A DNA stretch of 64,000 nt, taken from assembly GCA_934098435.1 (NCBI GenBank), contig CAKOOV010000006.1:1-64000 (forward strand), written 5' to 3'. The notes under the pieces were generated by a model. It made no database searches. It was given only the letters and a program-made list of their open reading frames with translations, and was not told where the DNA came from. Origin of the DNA: an uncultured Bacilli bacterium. Lineage in GTDB: Bacteria > Bacillota_I > Bacilli_A > RF39 > UBA660. Positions 42,488-51,503 of the stretch are shown here, piece after piece (within the stretch, counting starts at the first letter, position 1; every line of letters starts with the position of its first letter). The position numbers were made by a program, and so were the translations under genes.

Positions 42488-43162
42488 CTACTTCCCTCTC
42501 CTATTAACTAGTAAAAATACAATAAATAAACCAACCATTCCAATTATAACCTTAATTAAATATCTAATAATAATCATTCCAAATATAACAAGAAAATCAT
42601 ATTCACCAAGATAAGCAATACTTATAAATATAACACTCTCAATAAATTGAATAATTAATATAGATCCAATATTACTAAGTAATAATTTATTTTTACTTCT
42701 TCTAATATAGTAATATATTTCCCCATTAAGATATAACATAAACCCAATCGATAAAAGTCCACCAATAAAACATCTTAAATTAATTAAATTATATCCAAAC
42801 AAATTATTAAAGCAATTATTAGCTATAACATTATAATCACTAGAAGTAATTAAACTACCAAGACAAATAACAATCATTGTCATTACATATGGAACCACAT
42901 AATAACTAATAATTTTTTTTATCTCATCAAGTCCAAACCTCTGAATAATAATATTATTAGCGGTAAATATTCCCATAATTAATGGAAGTCCATAATTAGC
43001 AGGAAATAAAGTAAAATCATAAAGCTTGAACATAACAATACCAAGCAATGCTGCCATAAATCCAATATATAAAAATAATCCGTCTTTTTTTCCTATTTTA
43101 CAAAATAATACCAATATAAAATATACAAATATTATCTCAATCAACATATATAAAAGATTCAT
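42488..43162 (-). CDS. YhhQ/VUT-family membrane transporter, copy 2
   Basis: This 224-aa protein has about six predicted helices. IFTANNIIIQRFGLDEIKKII resembles the conserved polar stretch of the queuosine-precursor transporter (YhhQ/VUT) family, and LIIQFIESVIFISIAYLG resembles its later QFIDS-type motif. Family members import preQ0, preQ1 or related bases; the substrate here is unproven. It overlaps the preceding paralogue by 4 nt (ATGA) and has AAGGAAGGTG before the ATG, so the two are made together. Confidence 0.7.
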   Translation of the reverse strand: MNLLYMLIEIIFVYFILVLFCKIGKKDGLFLYIGFMAALLGIVMFKLYDFTLFPANYGLPLIMGIFTANNIIIQRFGLDEIKKIISYYVVPYVMTMIVICLGSLITSSDYNVIANNCFNNLFGYNLINLRCFIGGLLSIGFMLYLNGEIYYYIRRSKNKLLLSNIGSILIIQFIESVIFISIAYLGEYDFLVIFGMIIIRYLIKVIIGMVGLFIVFLLVNRRGK

Positions 43163-43827
43163 TTTTTCACCTTCCTTATCATAAATAATTTATCTACAAT
43201 AAGAAAATAACCAACAATTATTAAACATTTAAGCAAATAATTACTTATTGCAATTTTCATAGCTATATCAAATCTAATAATAATAGCATAACTAAAATAA
43301 ATAAATATAAATACATCTATAAAAGTAATACCAACTAATACTAATATCATTTTAAGTAAATTTCTTTCCTTTTCATGTAACAATTCATTAAAAGCATAAT
43401 TACATAAAAATAAAGTAATAGTTAATGATATTGGATAAATAATAACTATCGCCAAATTATCAAGTATTAATCCTTGATACATAGCGGACATCTTATCATA
43501 TAAAGAAGGTATCATAAAAGCATTAATCATCAACATACAAGCACAAATAAGTGTACTAGCAATCATTACTACCATAACCTTTTTAGCATCATCGTTGCCA
43601 TATCTATGAACAAAATAGTAAAGTATCGAAACAAGACTACTACTAAATATAATTCCCAGATTAATATCAATACCAAGTAAATGTACAATTTTAAAAGACA
43701 TTACAAATGATATAATAGAATAAATAATGGCTAATAAATAAAATTCATTCTTACCAAAATATCTATGTACAAGATAAATAATACCCATACAAATAGCAAT
43801 AAGTAACACAAAAACGAAAATATCCAT
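43159..43827 (-). CDS. YhhQ/VUT-family membrane transporter, copy 1
   Basis: This 222-aa protein has six predicted helices. The region FSSSLVSILYYFVHRYGNDDAKKVMVV corresponds to the family's position where an acidic residue and YGK usually occur, and later helices follow the same pattern as copy 2. The two proteins are similar in topology but clearly diverged. AAGGTG precedes the ATG. It is first in a two-gene operon that ends near the S24-type regulator, 9 bp away, which may be co-transcribed. Confidence 0.7.
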   Translation of the reverse strand: MDIFVFVLLIAICMGIIYLVHRYFGKNEFYLLAIIYSIISFVMSFKIVHLLGIDINLGIIFSSSLVSILYYFVHRYGNDDAKKVMVVMIASTLICACMLMINAFMIPSLYDKMSAMYQGLILDNLAIVIIYPISLTITLFLCNYAFNELLHEKERNLLKMILVLVGITFIDVFIFIYFSYAIIIRFDIAMKIAISNYLLKCLIIVGYFLIVDKLFMIRKVKK

Positions 43828-43943
43828 ATAACACCTTCTTATCCAAATAAATTATAACATAAATTTATTTAAGATACAATATTAAATAAATACATTGTAA
43901 ACTAAAACTAAATATTAGCAGTTCACATTATCATTGTTCACTG

Positions 43944-44002
43944 TTAGTTAAAGCCATAAGTCTTTAACTAATTTTTTAAAGCCATATAAATAAGTCTTTA
44001 AA
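43944..44002 (-). terminator. Two similar hairpins after the CoA-dehydratase-related genes
   Basis: TTAGTTAAAG/CTTTAACTAA (43944-43971) and TTTAAAG/CTTTAAA (43975-44002) share internal CCATA and TAAGT sequence. They appear to be a duplicated terminator downstream of the minus-strand gene. Confidence 0.6.
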
Positions 44003-44011
44003 AAAAAGAAA

Positions 44012-45079
44012 CTATATTTCCGTTTCTTTCTTCTGCTTAATCATATCATAAAAAGCCTCTAATCTAGTATCAATACCAACCTCATTATCTTCAGCATCAA
44101 AGCTAAAATATAGTATAGGTATCTTATATTCATTAGAAATAATTGGTAAAATATTCATAGCACTAATCTCAGGAGTACATCCAAAGCTCTTTAAATGAAG
44201 AATCCCATCAAATCCATCCTTTGCATAACAATAACTTTTAACTACGCTTCCCGAAGCATCGGCCCCCAAATGATATTTAATATATTTCTTACCTCTTTTT
44301 ATCATTCTATGAAGTTTAAATCTTTTAGTAATAAGTAAATATGTAAGATCAGTATCACGATATACTTCTATTCCCATTTTAATAAGTTTTCTTTCAGTAT
44401 TATAAGAAGTATTAGCATCAATAAGAGAATATAATTCACCCAAAATAGCCACTCTAAAATGATTAACATCTTTATTTATAGAAATATTTTTAAACTTTCT
44501 TTTATATTTAAAATATAAATAAACATTCTTAAAAATACCATTATTTTTAAAACTATCAAAATATTCCTTTTCAATTTTCTCAAAACTACATTTATTAATC
44601 TCAAACCCCATATTAAGTCTAATATACTTCTCTATTTTATCAATAAAAACAATCATAAGCAAAGTATTAAATAAATAATAAAAACATATAAAAGGATTAA
44701 TTTTACTATTCATCTTTTTACAAAATTTATATCCATTCCTTAAAGAAATATGATTATCCTCTATCATATTATAAAATTCAAATTTATAACCTAAATCTCT
44801 TAATATTTTTTCCTCTAGTTCACCAAAGTAACCATATCTGCATCCACCTCCACCTTGAATAAGAACATTAGCACCTTTCTCAAGTGCTTCAATATAGTTA
44901 CCCAAATTATATTTAAAAGGTACACATACAAAATCAGGAGAATATTTAGCGCCAAGTTCTATAGTTTTTTTAGTAGTAGAAGGAGGTACTACAACTTTAC
45001 ATTTTGTAGCATTAGATAAAAAATATTCAAAAGCAATATAATAATTACCAAGATGTGGAAAAGAAATTACTTTATCCAT
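44012..45079 (-). CDS. 2-hydroxyacyl-CoA dehydratase/activase-related protein
   Basis: This 355-aa protein belongs to the family annotated as CoA-substrate-specific enzyme activase-related or HgdB-like. Conserved Cys occur in PDFVCVPFKYNLGNY, GGGGCRYGYFGE and LKSFGCTPE. These are likely iron-sulphur ligands. It has a Rossmann-like start (ISFPHLGNYYIAFEYFL). It overlaps the next gene upstream by 8 nt, so the two form a complex or pathway pair. The catalytic role is unknown; no ASKHA-type activase ATPase is adjacent. Confidence 0.75.
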   Translation of the reverse strand: MDKVISFPHLGNYYIAFEYFLSNATKCKVVVPPSTTKKTIELGAKYSPDFVCVPFKYNLGNYIEALEKGANVLIQGGGGCRYGYFGELEEKILRDLGYKFEFYNMIEDNHISLRNGYKFCKKMNSKINPFICFYYLFNTLLMIVFIDKIEKYIRLNMGFEINKCSFEKIEKEYFDSFKNNGIFKNVYLYFKYKRKFKNISINKDVNHFRVAILGELYSLIDANTSYNTERKLIKMGIEVYRDTDLTYLLITKRFKLHRMIKRGKKYIKYHLGADASGSVVKSYCYAKDGFDGILHLKSFGCTPEISAMNILPIISNEYKIPILYFSFDAEDNEVGIDTRLEAFYDMIKQKKETEI

Positions 45080-45986
45080 TAATTTTCCTCGCTTTCAATA
45101 TATCAACAAAACTTTCCAATCTAGTATACAATCCCGATGTAGCGGTACTTTCATCCAATATAATATTAATTGAAGGAATTCCATCAAGTTTACGTATAGC
45201 AAGTTCATTTACCAATGAATCAGGGCCACAAGGAAAAGAAGATAAAAATATAACACCATCAATAGCATTTTTATAATTAAATAAACTACCAATATTTTCT
45301 TTAGAATAAATCCAATACAAAGTTTTAGAAAAATAATTAGCATAACAAATAGAATCTTTCCTATTCATTCTATCAGAATATAAAATATCTACCCCTTCAT
45401 TAGTTAAATAACTAATAATATCACTACCCAAAAATGCATCATAAATAATATAAGGATGTGATACCACAAGAATTTTTAAATTATTCGATTTAAGTTTATT
45501 AATTTGTCTATTATATAAATCTTTAATATAGTTACTTTGTTTTTTCTTACCAACAAAGTAACTATAAATAACCCTAAAAATATTTTTATTAAACTTTAAT
45601 CCCATTAATAAAAATTCCATAAATTCAAATCTAAATTTTAAGTAATCAATATTATAATTAATAATTTTAATAGTAGGAAAAAGATTATGTACAACATCAT
45701 ATATACCATTAAACCTCATACATACCCTTTTCTTTTTACCATAATTACATATTCTCGGAACCAATATATAATCACACTTATTTTCTAAATATTTAACATG
45801 TCCCAAATAAATCTTAAAAGGAAGACAGCTCTCATCAACAGCCAATTTTTTACCATCTTCAATAATACTTCTGTTACTAGGGGCACTAAGTAAAACGGTG
45901 CAACCAATCCCCTCAAAAAAGTTCTTAAATAAAATATAATCTCTATAATACAAAAAACCTCTAGGTATTCCTATTTTTATCTTCAT
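45072..45986 (-). CDS. DUF2229 / acyl-CoA dehydratase activase-related protein
   Basis: This 304-aa protein opens with KIGIPRGFLYYRDYILFKNFFEGIG, then DESCLPFKIYLGHVKYL and ILVPRICNYGKKKRVCMRF, which is the DUF2229 pattern. FLSSFPCGPDSLVNEL near the C-terminus holds another conserved Cys. In larger homologues this unit is fused to an activase ATPase; here it stands alone with its partner. GGAGG lies upstream of the ATG. It probably handles an iron-sulphur centre; substrate unknown. Confidence 0.78.
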   Translation of the reverse strand: MKIKIGIPRGFLYYRDYILFKNFFEGIGCTVLLSAPSNRSIIEDGKKLAVDESCLPFKIYLGHVKYLENKCDYILVPRICNYGKKKRVCMRFNGIYDVVHNLFPTIKIINYNIDYLKFRFEFMEFLLMGLKFNKNIFRVIYSYFVGKKKQSNYIKDLYNRQINKLKSNNLKILVVSHPYIIYDAFLGSDIISYLTNEGVDILYSDRMNRKDSICYANYFSKTLYWIYSKENIGSLFNYKNAIDGVIFLSSFPCGPDSLVNELAIRKLDGIPSINIILDESTATSGLYTRLESFVDILKARKING

Positions 45987-46030
45987 AACTAATGGCCTCC
46001 ATGTAATATTATGAAGATAAATAAAAAAAA

Positions 46031-46056
46031 GAACTAGTTTTCATCTCCTAGTTCAT
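46031..46056 (-). terminator. argS-rpoE terminator
   Basis: On the minus strand GAACTAG and CTAGTTC are separated by 10 nt and followed by eight T. The stop codon of rpoE is in the stem. Confidence 0.8.
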
Positions 46057-46480
46057 CTTCATCGACAATAGTTAAATCCGAATAATCATCATCAATAATA
46101 TCAGCTTCTGAATTTTCATTATAATCATCCTCATAATTATCTTCTTCTGATAAATCACTGTCATCATTATCTTCTTCTTCAACATCAACTTCTGCATCAC
46201 TATCGCCATAAATATCATCCATATCAATTTTAACAGAATGATTAGCCTTTAAATCCCAATTACCATCACCAAGTAATATAAAATCCTTAGAAGTAGTCAA
46301 TGATTCAAAAAAATCAGCAATTCTCTCTTGATATTCATTATCATCAAGACCAAGCAATCTGCAAACCTCTCTAAAAAGATCTGCCGTATTCATAGTCTTT
46401 TTATTTTCTTTTAAATACATTTCTGCAATCTTAGTATAAGAAAGCAATTCAAGTTCCTCTTTCGATAATTTATTCAACAT
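46034..46480 (-). CDS. rpoE: DNA-directed RNA polymerase delta subunit
   Basis: This 148-aa protein has an N-terminal HARE-HTH winged-helix domain (residues 1-80: LSYTKIAEMYLKENKKTMN, then SKDFILLGDGNWDL) and a C-terminal tail almost wholly Asp/Glu/Asn. Delta displaces RNA from polymerase and speeds recycling; it is specific to Bacilli-type Firmicutes. AGGAGG overlaps the argS stop codon, so it is co-transcribed with argS. This gene is a good taxonomic marker here. Confidence 0.95.
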   Translation of the reverse strand: MLNKLSKEELELLSYTKIAEMYLKENKKTMNTADLFREVCRLLGLDDNEYQERIADFFESLTTSKDFILLGDGNWDLKANHSVKIDMDDIYGDSDAEVDVEEEDNDDSDLSEEDNYEDDYNENSEADIIDDDYSDLTIVDEDELGDEN

Positions 46481-46492
46481 AATATATACCTC

Positions 46493-48100
46493 CTACATTT
46501 CTTCTCTAAGTATTAAACCCAACATATTTGCTGCATTATTTATAACTATCTTAATAGCAGCAAGTAAAGCTACTCTTTCATTAGTATAAATATCATCATC
46601 AGTAACAATCTTTTCAGCAGCATAATAACTATGAAATAAACTAGCTAACTCATATAAATAATTAGCAACTAAATGTGGATATCCATTTCTAGCAGCACTA
46701 ATTATAACATCCTCAAACTCTAACAACTTATTCATGATAGTATATGCAAGTTCATTATCCATAGTACTAAACTTATCAATCTTTTCAATATTTCTATTTT
46801 TCAAAATAGAACTAATTCTAGCATTAGCATATTCAATATAATAAATAGGATTATCATTACTATTCTTAACTGCCAAATCCAAATCAAAATCCATTTGAGT
46901 ATCTAAACTCTTCGATACAAAGAAATATCTAGCAGCATTAATTCCAACATCATCAATAAGTTCATTTAAAGTAATAGTTTTACCAGTTCTTTTACTAAGT
47001 TTAACCTCTTCACCATCTCTAAGTAACCTAACCATTTGAAGTATTCTAATATCAAGTTTATTAGAATTATATCCCATTATTTCCAAAGCAGATTTAAGTC
47101 TATTAATATAACCATGATGATCGCTACCAAAGACATCAATAATCTTATTAAATTTTCTTTCAAACTTATCACTATGATATGCTATATCAGGAAGAAAATA
47201 AGTATAATTACCATCACTCTTTACAAGTACCCTATCCTTCTCATCACATATATCAGTAGTTCTAAGCCATAAAGCATCTTCATTTATATAACATTTACCA
47301 CTTTTTTGAAGTTTACTCAAAGTATTATCCACTAATCCCCTATCATATAAAGATTGCTCACTAGTAAAAACATCAAAATTAACCCTAAATCTATCCAAAT
47401 CTTTTTTTATCCCATCAAGAAGAATATCTAATCCCTCTTTTCTAAAAAACTCCGTATCCTCATTTAATTTAGAATCACCATAAATATTATAAATATTTTC
47501 GGCAATAGTAATAATCTCATTACCATGATAACCATTTTCTGGTATCTCAAAATCAAGACCGCACTTTTCTTTATATCTTTCCTTAATAGATATACCAAGA
47601 TTATTCATTTGATTACCTGCATCATTAATATAATATTCCCTTATAACATCATATCCAGCCCAAGACATAATGTTAGATAAAGAATCACCATATACAGCTC
47701 CCCTACCATGACCAATGTGTAAAGTACCAGTAGGATTAGCGGATACATATTCAATATTTATCTTTTCTCCATTACCATAATTACTCTTACCATAATCTTT
47801 ACCACCATTAAGTATAGTATTAATATTACTAAGTAAATAATTCTTACTTAAATAAATATTAATAAAACCAGGATTAGCTATTTCCACTTTATCAATAATA
47901 TCATCATCAATTTTATTTGCAATTTCACCAGCAATATCCATAGGTTTAGATTTAAGTTCTTTTGTAAGTAAAAAAGCAATATTACAAGAATAATCACCAT
48001 TCTTTTTATCTTTAGGAATATCAATAATTATTCTAGATAAATCAACATCAATAGGCAAACTCTTTTTTATAATACACTGTAATTTATTTTTTATACTCAT
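46493..48100 (-). CDS. argS: Arginyl-tRNA synthetase
   Basis: This 535-aa class I synthetase charges tRNA-Arg. The HIGH motif is in VSANPTGTLHIGHGRGAVYG, and KLSKRTGK takes the KMSKS position. The N-terminal Add-1 domain and the C-terminal anticodon-binding domain (ending AANMLGLILREEM) are present. Its ATG overlaps the DUF1934 stop by 4 nt (ATGA). The order DUF1934-argS-rpoE is close to that of Bacillus. Confidence 0.98.
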   Translation of the reverse strand: MSIKNKLQCIIKKSLPIDVDLSRIIIDIPKDKKNGDYSCNIAFLLTKELKSKPMDIAGEIANKIDDDIIDKVEIANPGFINIYLSKNYLLSNINTILNGGKDYGKSNYGNGEKINIEYVSANPTGTLHIGHGRGAVYGDSLSNIMSWAGYDVIREYYINDAGNQMNNLGISIKERYKEKCGLDFEIPENGYHGNEIITIAENIYNIYGDSKLNEDTEFFRKEGLDILLDGIKKDLDRFRVNFDVFTSEQSLYDRGLVDNTLSKLQKSGKCYINEDALWLRTTDICDEKDRVLVKSDGNYTYFLPDIAYHSDKFERKFNKIIDVFGSDHHGYINRLKSALEIMGYNSNKLDIRILQMVRLLRDGEEVKLSKRTGKTITLNELIDDVGINAARYFFVSKSLDTQMDFDLDLAVKNSNDNPIYYIEYANARISSILKNRNIEKIDKFSTMDNELAYTIMNKLLEFEDVIISAARNGYPHLVANYLYELASLFHSYYAAEKIVTDDDIYTNERVALLAAIKIVINNAANMLGLILREEM

Positions 48101-48492
48101 AATACATCACTCATTTCCAATTTATATTCATAAATACAATTAGTCTCACTTATTAAATACTTAATATAAATAATATCAGCATCAATTTTTAAATCAATAA
48201 CATCAATATCAATATCAACATCACAATTATTTTCTTTAATCAAATAATTACTTATACTATTTTTTTTGTTCTTATCAAAAATAAAAGTATTAATAAAATC
48301 AGCACCATCTCTAATAAGCATAACATTATCATCATTGATTTTAATATTAAACCTAACATCATTATCAACATAAGTAACTTTATTCTTATTTTTAATACCT
48401 TTACATTCAAAATTAACAATTTCATTTTCACTAATATTCTTCAGATAACCTTTAATTAAAATTCTAATAAATATCACATCCAAACATTTCAC
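48097..48492 (-). CDS. DUF1934 (YwiB-like) beta-barrel protein
   Basis: This protein of up to 131 aa has a calycin-like beta-strand pattern (IVNFECKGIKNKNKVTYVD, RFNIKINDDNVMLIRDG, and a C-terminal IYEYKLE), as in YwiB upstream of argS in Bacillus. Function unknown. The start is uncertain: GTG at 48492 or GTG at 48477 are both possible, and neither has a strong ribosome site. A TATGAT box lies just upstream. Overlap with argS implies coupling. Confidence 0.65.
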   Translation of the reverse strand: MKCLDVIFIRILIKGYLKNISENEIVNFECKGIKNKNKVTYVDNDVRFNIKINDDNVMLIRDGADFINTFIFDKNKKNSISNYLIKENNCDVDIDIDVIDLKIDADIIYIKYLISETNCIYEYKLEMSDVL

Positions 48493-48594
48493 ATGAAATC
48501 ATATCATATCTTTAAAAAAAATACAACATATTTTTATCATTTTTTAGCATAATAATAAATGCTATAACAAAAGATAAAAAAATGAGGGATATAA

Positions 48595-50568
48595 ATGAAG
48601 AAAAAAACAAAGAAAATATTAAAAATAACATTATCACCATTTCTAATAATAATAATAGGAAATATTGTATTTTACATATACTGTTTTCTTACACCAAAAC
48701 TAGAAATAAATAAATCTCAATCTTATTACCTATACGATAATAGTAGTAAACTAGTATTTGGCGATAATAATTGGATATCACTTGATAAAATGAACATTAA
48801 CTTAATAAATGCAACAATTTCTACTGAAGATAAATATTTCTATAAACACATAGGTTTCGACTACTTAAGAATAGGAAAAGCCGCTATTACAAATATTATA
48901 AATAAAAGTAAAAGTGAAGGCGCCTCAACTATTACCCAACAATATGCAAGAAATCTATTCCTAAATTTTGATAAAACATGGAAAAGAAAAATAGACGAAG
49001 CAATACTAGCAGGAGAATTAGAAGTACATTACACGAAAAAAGAAATATTAGAAGGCTATTTAAATACCATAAATTATGGTGGTGTTTATGGCATAGAATC
49101 AGCATCAAACTATTATTTTGACAAATCAGCCAGTAATTTAACATTAGCAGAAGCAGCCTTATTAGCGGGAATACCCAAATCACCAAATAATTATTCCCCA
49201 ATAAAAAACTATTCAAAATCAAAAGAAAGACAAAAAATAGTATTAAAAATGATGAAAAAAAATAAAGTAATAAGTGAAGAAGAATATCAAAAGGCAATAA
49301 ATGAAAATATAACCATTGTAGGTAAAAATAAAGATTCAAACATAACCAGTATAAATTATTTTAAAGATTCAGTACTTGAAGAATTAAAATCATTAAAACA
49401 AATACCATCTAATATAATTGAAACAGGAGGATTAAAAATATATACCACCTTAGACTCCGAAGCACAAGAAGACTTGGAAAATTCAGTTCAAAAATATATA
49501 AATAATAAACAAGAACTAGAAACATCCGCTATAATGATGAATCCAGATACCGGAGGAGTTATGGCCTTAATTGGTGGCAATAATTATAACAAAAGTCAAT
49601 ATAACAGAGCAACAAATTCAAAAAGACAAATAGGTTCAACTATGAAACCAATATTATATTATACAGCCTTAGAAAGTGGTTTTACTTCATCATCATCATT
49701 TACTAGTGAAAAAACAACATTTACCTTCTCAGAAGGAAAAACATATAGTCCAAAAAATTATAACAACAAATATGCCGAAGGCCCCATATCTATGGCAACA
49801 GCAATATCATATTCAGACAACATATACGCTGTAAAAACTCATCTATTTTTAGGAGAAGATATGTTAATAAACACAGCAAAAAGAATTGGTATTACCAGTA
49901 CATTAACTCCAATACCATCACTGGCACTAGGAACAGAAGAAATGAGTCTCATGGAAATAACAGCGGCATATTCATCTTTCGCCAATCAAGGTTACAAAAT
50001 AAATCCACATTTTATAAAAAAAATAGAAGATTCAAAAGGAAATATATTATATGAAAACAAAGAAGAAAAAATAGAAGTATTAAATTCAAGCCTAACATAT
50101 ATATTAAATGAAATGTTAACCTATACATATAATAAAAATTTCATTGATTATAATTATCCAACACTAATATCATTATTACCAAATATAACACACAAATACG
50201 CAATAAAATCAGGTACAACAGATACAGACCTACTAATAATAGGATACAACAAAAATGCTGTATTAAGTGTATGGACAGGATATGATAATAATAATAAAAT
50301 AGATTCAAGTAAATATTCTTACCATAAAGATATATGGATAGATACCATGGAAACATATTTTAAAAATCACGAAGCACAATGGTATGATATACCAGATAAC
50401 GTCGTAGGTGTATTAGTTAATCCAATTACTGGTACACCTATAGATGACAACGCCGAAAAAAAAGAAATGTTTTTTTATATCAAAGGAACTGAACCAACCA
50501 CCAATAATGAAACAAAAGATTTAGAAGCCGTATTTAAAGAAGAACAAAAAAATAGACAAGAAGAATAA
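48595..50568 (+). CDS. Class A penicillin-binding protein (PBP1A family)
   Basis: This 657-aa bifunctional peptidoglycan synthase has a membrane anchor at residues 12-33. The GT51 glycosyltransferase has STEDKYFYKH (catalytic Glu78) and EGASTITQQYARN. The transpeptidase has STMK (Ser348-Lys351), SDN (407-409) and KSGT (538-541). All catalytic motifs are intact. The C-terminal tail is short. GAGGGAT precedes the ATG. It is the only class A PBP in the window. Confidence 0.97.
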   Translation: MKKKTKKILKITLSPFLIIIIGNIVFYIYCFLTPKLEINKSQSYYLYDNSSKLVFGDNNWISLDKMNINLINATISTEDKYFYKHIGFDYLRIGKAAITNIINKSKSEGASTITQQYARNLFLNFDKTWKRKIDEAILAGELEVHYTKKEILEGYLNTINYGGVYGIESASNYYFDKSASNLTLAEAALLAGIPKSPNNYSPIKNYSKSKERQKIVLKMMKKNKVISEEEYQKAINENITIVGKNKDSNITSINYFKDSVLEELKSLKQIPSNIIETGGLKIYTTLDSEAQEDLENSVQKYINNKQELETSAIMMNPDTGGVMALIGGNNYNKSQYNRATNSKRQIGSTMKPILYYTALESGFTSSSSFTSEKTTFTFSEGKTYSPKNYNNKYAEGPISMATAISYSDNIYAVKTHLFLGEDMLINTAKRIGITSTLTPIPSLALGTEEMSLMEITAAYSSFANQGYKINPHFIKKIEDSKGNILYENKEEKIEVLNSSLTYILNEMLTYTYNKNFIDYNYPTLISLLPNITHKYAIKSGTTDTDLLIIGYNKNAVLSVWTGYDNNNKIDSSKYSYHKDIWIDTMETYFKNHEAQWYDIPDNVVGVLVNPITGTPIDDNAEKKEMFFYIKGTEPTTNNETKDLEAVFKEEQKNRQEE

Positions 50569-50572
50569 ATAC

Positions 50573-50601
50573 TTGAAATACTAAAACTAGTATGATAAAA
50601 T
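50573..50601 (+). promoter_or_regulatory. Orphan promoter, TTGAAA-17-TAAAAT
   Basis: TTGAAA (50573-50578), a 17-nt spacer ending in TGA, and TAAAAT (50596-50601). No gene on the plus strand follows before the terminator at 50658-50694. Confidence 0.65.
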
Positions 50602-50606
50602 ATCCT

Positions 50607-50698
50607 TATTATTAAAGACAGCTATAATTATCTAAAAGAAAATAATAAAGCCATAAAAAAAGACGATTTTGATATTAATATCTAATCGTCTTTTAGTA
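50607..50698 (+). ncRNA. Candidate small RNA between a promoter and a terminator
   Basis: A transcript of about 90 nt would run from the orphan promoter to the hairpin at 50658-50694. One frame is open for about 25 codons (ending at a TAA in the hairpin), but has no ATG, GTG or TTG and no ribosome site. A small RNA or a gene relic are both possible. Confidence 0.4.
50658..50694. terminator. Strong hairpin terminator at 50.7 kb
   Basis: AAAAGACGATT (50658-50668) pairs with AATCGTCTTTT (50684-50694), and an inner GATATTAATATC adds pairing. Runs of A/T on both sides make it work both ways. Confidence 0.85.
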
Positions 50699-51334
50699 TT
50701 AATTACAAGTATATCCTTTACTTTCAAAACTAGCTCTAGTACTATTGATATCATCTTTAGTAGCAGTAATTCCCTTACCGTTCAAATTATAAAATGTTAA
50801 TTCTATTTTATTACTGCTTCTATCAACAACTGTATCCCACCCATATTTTGTCGTTGAAAGTTCAAGATGACTTTCTGTGCAAGAACCAGCATCTAAACAG
50901 TCTAGAGAATTTAAATCGTCAATAAATTCTTTATATTTTTCATCAGTAAGTGTATTTTTAAACTCTAAAATCATTTTATTATATTGCTTTAATTGATATG
51001 TATATTGAGAACTTTTATAATTAAAAATAAAATCTGAATATGTTGTGATGGTAAAATCATCACCTTTAGATACATATGAACAACTAAAGTCAACATCTGA
51101 TGAATTATATTCAGAAGATCCTGTAGTATTTTTACCACTTTTACTCTTACCACCAAATATAAACAATATTATAATTACTGCGACAACACCAATAATAATT
51201 AATATTGTTTTGTTATTTTTGTTATTAGTGTTTAAATCATTGCTAGTATAATTCGTATTTGCATCGTTATTAGGTATTTGACTAGACATATTAAAATTAT
51301 CTTGTTGATTATAATTTAAATCATTATTATCCAT
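50699..51334 (-). CDS. Membrane-anchored protein with a DUF1307/YehR-like extracellular domain
   Basis: This 211-aa protein has an Asn-rich cytoplasmic N-terminus (residues 1-42), one membrane helix (KTILIIIGVVAVIIILFIFG, 43-62), a short linker and an extracellular domain. The domain starts FSCSYVSKGDDFTITTYSDFIFNY and ends RASFESKGYTC, close to the YehR/DUF1307 lipoprotein layout with paired Cys. AAGGAGG lies upstream of the start at 51334. A TGGTATAAT extended -10 drives it, divergent from the next gene. Function unknown. Confidence 0.65.
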   Translation of the reverse strand: MDNNDLNYNQQDNFNMSSQIPNNDANTNYTSNDLNTNNKNNKTILIIIGVVAVIIILFIFGGKSKSGKNTTGSSEYNSSDVDFSCSYVSKGDDFTITTYSDFIFNYKSSQYTYQLKQYNKMILEFKNTLTDEKYKEFIDDLNSLDCLDAGSCTESHLELSTTKYGWDTVVDRSSNKIELTFYNLNGKGITATKDDINSTRASFESKGYTCN

Positions 51335-51383
51335 TATATCCTCCTTATATAAAACATTATACCACACAACAAAATATAATTGT

Positions 51384-51426
51384 ACAATATTATAAAAAGT
51401 TTACAAAAAAATCACAATAATATTGT
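51384..51426. promoter_or_regulatory. 10-bp inverted repeat in a divergent promoter region
   Basis: ACAATATTAT (51384-51393) and ATAATATTGT (51417-51426) flank 23 bp, overlapping the -35 of the rightward promoter. A 10-bp palindrome, ATTGTACAAT, lies at the left edge. It is a candidate operator. Confidence 0.45.
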
Positions 51427-51451
51427 AAAATCATAATTTTTTTTGTATAAT
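51423..51451 (+). promoter_or_regulatory. Promoter of the small 4-helix membrane protein gene
   Basis: TTGTAA (51423-51428), a 17-nt spacer and TATAAT (51446-51451). Confidence 0.65.
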
Positions 51452-51503
51452 ATAAATAAATAGTAAAAGTGCTATTTAATCAAAAAATTTAGGAGGTATA
51501 TTT

